From Rhodospirillales bacterium (lineage in GTDB: Bacteria; Pseudomonadota; Alphaproteobacteria; Acetobacterales; Acetobacteraceae): a stretch of 15,377 nt of DNA. Of this stretch, positions 14,168-15,377 are shown piece after piece; the stretch's first letter is position 1; the number at the start of each line of letters is the position of its first letter. The stretch spans positions 1 to 15,377 of the forward strand of contig JAGXAV010000011.1 in the NCBI GenBank assembly GCA_018971455.1, given 5' to 3'. The notes under the pieces were generated by a model, which saw only the letters and a list, made by a program, of their open reading frames with translations, was not told the origin of the DNA and did no database searches. The position numbers were made by a program, and so were the translations under genes.

Positions 14168-15233
14168 GCGCGCCGCCGTGCCGGCTCGGACCCCGCTGCT
14201 CCGGCTGCTGCTGCGCTGGCGCGAGCGCGACCGCGAAGCCTGGATTGCCGGCACCACCCCTGGTGATCCGTTCGACGACGCAAAGTGCGCCGACCATCTC
14301 TCCCCGAGCTCCGTTGCCAAGGCTCTGAGGGGGTACGACCGTTACCAGGCGTTCCTCGCCGCGCGCGGGCGCCTCGACCCGTCGGCGGACCTGATGGCCC
14401 TCATGACCGAGCGGCTGCGGCGCGCGTATTTTGTGTCCATGCGCAGGGCCGGCAACGCGCCCTACACCATCATCGGACGCTTCGCCGAGCTGCGCATGGC
14501 GGTCAGGATCATGGCCCCCGAGGCTGATGCCGGCCAGGTGGTGCGGCTCGGCGGCGTCACCGTCTATTCGCTGCTGCCCAAGACCAGGCGCAACCTGTTG
14601 GTGCCGGATGCCGGCGTACTGGTCGCCTGGGCGCTGGGCATGATGGATAAGGCCATGGCGGCGCCCGACACCCTGGCTGCGCGGCTGGCCCTTCGCGACG
14701 GGCTGATCCTGGCCATGCTGGCCGCCCGCGGGCGCCGCTTGAGGGCAATGGTCGCGCTGTGCGTCGGCCAGGAACTCAAGGAACAGGGTGACCGTTACAT
14801 GATCGATCTTCCCCCGCATCTGGTGAAAACCAAGAAGCCCGACCGCTTTCTCCTGCCGGCGGAACTGACCCCCTATATGCGCCACTACCTGGCGGTGGTT
14901 CGGCCGGCGCTGTTGAAGCGCCACAACCATGCGGCGCTGTGGCCCACGCAGAGCGGCAAGCCACTCACCGCCAAGGGCTTCCAGGCCATGGTGTTCCGCC
15001 GCACGCGCGTGCGTTTCGGCACGGAGTTCGGCCCGCACCGCTTCCGTCACGCCCTCGACACCACGGCGGCACTCCGCGCCCCGGACCAGCCCGAACTCGG
15101 CGCCCGCGTGCTCAACATCTCGCCGGCCGTCAGCGAGGCGCATTACAACCGCGCTGGGCAAATCGAGGCCACCATGATGCTCGACACCATCAATCAGCGC
15201 CGGCGCAAGGAGCTGCGCGAGCAGTTCGGGTGA
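14157..15233 (+). CDS. Second tyrosine recombinase-like protein (358 aa)
   Basis: This protein shows the tyrosine-recombinase fold signature. It has Arg194 in RGRRLRAMVAL, Lys224 in LVKTKKPDRF, His294 and Arg297 in GPHRFRHALD, and Tyr330 in SEAHYNRAG. The conserved His ten residues before the Tyr is replaced by Asn320 (VLNISPA), so the active site is altered although the nucleophile is kept. An N-terminal core-binding region lies at about 50-120. The ATG at 14157 follows AAGGGG by seven bases and lies inside the end of the 621-residue recombinase gene (11-base overlap), so the two are coupled. A longer frame from 14043 would lie almost wholly inside the first gene and is rejected. It may act with the larger recombinase as a pair. 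Confidence 0.82.
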   Translation: MAAERAAVPARTPLLRLLLRWRERDREAWIAGTTPGDPFDDAKCADHLSPSSVAKALRGYDRYQAFLAARGRLDPSADLMALMTERLRRAYFVSMRRAGNAPYTIIGRFAELRMAVRIMAPEADAGQVVRLGGVTVYSLLPKTRRNLLVPDAGVLVAWALGMMDKAMAAPDTLAARLALRDGLILAMLAARGRRLRAMVALCVGQELKEQGDRYMIDLPPHLVKTKKPDRFLLPAELTPYMRHYLAVVRPALLKRHNHAALWPTQSGKPLTAKGFQAMVFRRTRVRFGTEFGPHRFRHALDTTAALRAPDQPELGARVLNISPAVSEAHYNRAGQIEATMMLDTINQRRRKELREQFG

Positions 15234-15263
15234 CCCCCTAAAACCGGACGTTTATTGGCCGCA

Positions 15264-15291
15264 AATTACGCCCAAGTGATTGCAATTACGC
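15264..15291 (+). repeat. Direct repeat AATTACGC, 20-bp spacing
   Basis: AATTACGC occurs at 15264-15271 and 15284-15291, with related flanks (GCAAATTACGC and GCAATTACGC). The two copies are about two helical turns apart. The second copy lies between the -35-like and -10-like boxes of the putative promoter, as an operator would. Confidence 0.4.
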
Positions 15292-15309
15292 ATTTAATAC
15301 CCATATGAT
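15280..15309 (+). promoter_or_regulatory. Putative sigma-70 promoter at the right edge
   Basis: TTGCAA (15280-15285) is followed after 18 bases by TATGAT (15304-15309), one mismatch from the -10 consensus. The stretch is AT-rich in an otherwise GC-rich window and lies just after the second recombinase gene. It would transcribe to the right. If so, the ATGs at 15305/15308 cannot be the start of the gene it serves. Confidence 0.4.
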
Positions 15310-15377
15310 GTGGGCAGACATTCCCTGCCCCTCCACCCCCTTCAACGAAGCCGCCGCGCCAGGCACCCGCCCGGCGC
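15305..15377 (+). CDS. Possible start of a further gene, cut by the window edge
   Basis: An ATG at 15305 (or 15308) opens a frame that stays open to the end and begins MMWADIPCPSTPF. There is no ribosome binding site, and the ATG overlaps a promoter-like -10 box. This could be a third gene of the recombinase cassette, or only an open frame in leader DNA. Twenty-four codons are too few to decide. Confidence 0.2.
   Translation, partial: MMWADIPCPSTPFNEAAAPGTRPA

Larger units (their letters stand above)
11599..15233 (+). mobile_element. Tandem-recombinase cassette, probable core of a mobile element
   Basis: Four plus-strand genes lie in one unit: an 86-residue protein, an HTH protein, a 621-residue tyrosine recombinase and a 358-residue recombinase-like protein. 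Three of the junctions are overlaps or close spacings. Tandem tyrosine recombinases are known in Tn554 (TnpA 361, TnpB 630 residues) and in RIT elements (three recombinases). The sizes here are close to Tn554 but in reverse order. The ends of the element are not visible, and the right edge of the window may cut it. Confidence 0.5.

Noticed and set aside
14142..15161. 339-codon minus-strand frame inside the second recombinase
   Set aside because: It is antisense to a gene with recognisable catalytic motifs, and its His/Arg/Gly-rich product has no visible domain.
1..15377. CRISPR array
   Set aside because: No series of regularly spaced repeats of 24-40 bases was seen anywhere in the window.

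Overview
The window is GC-rich DNA from a proteobacterium, most likely an alphaproteobacterium of the Rhizobiales or Rhodospirillales type. This rests on base composition, on the style of the Kdp proteins, on the IS630-type transposase relic and on the large tandem tyrosine recombinases. No rRNA or intact tRNA fixes the taxon.

Layout. (1) 1-1120: a D-2-hydroxyacid dehydrogenase on the minus strand, followed by the first nine codons of another minus-strand gene. A perfect 8+3+8 inverted repeat lies just upstream of the dehydrogenase and is a likely operator. (2) About 1180-2465: a scarred region. It holds a strong hairpin, an 11-base match to the 3' end of initiator tRNA, a frameshifted and truncated IS630 transposase, and a doubtful hypothetical ORF. 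(3) 2423-10319: a complete, tightly packed potassium-uptake operon, kdpF-A-B-C-D-E. It is preceded by a 27-codon membrane mini-gene coupled to kdpF and by a direct repeat laid out like the E. coli KdpE operator. (4) 10320-11598: about 1.3 kb without a convincing plus-strand gene, with a hairpin, a 15-bp direct repeat and a possible divergent ORF on the minus strand. (5) 11599-15233: a four-gene cassette of an 86-aa protein, a helix-turn-helix (excisionase-like) protein, a 621-aa tyrosine recombinase and an overlapping 358-aa tyrosine-recombinase-like protein. Symmetric sequences lie in front of the recombinases, and a promoter-like sequence with a possible further gene start lies at the right edge.

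How the genes work together. KdpFABC is the high-affinity K+ pump. KdpD (membrane sensor kinase) and KdpE (response regulator) lie in the same transcription unit and should control it, probably through the repeat at 2424-2440. The recombinase cassette looks like the DNA-processing core of a mobile element. Its two recombinases overlap and are probably made together. The second one has Asn where the catalytic pocket usually has His. With the IS relic and the tRNA-end remnant, this suggests that the kdp operon sits in or beside a genomic island. The island reading is inference; the Kdp annotation is secure.
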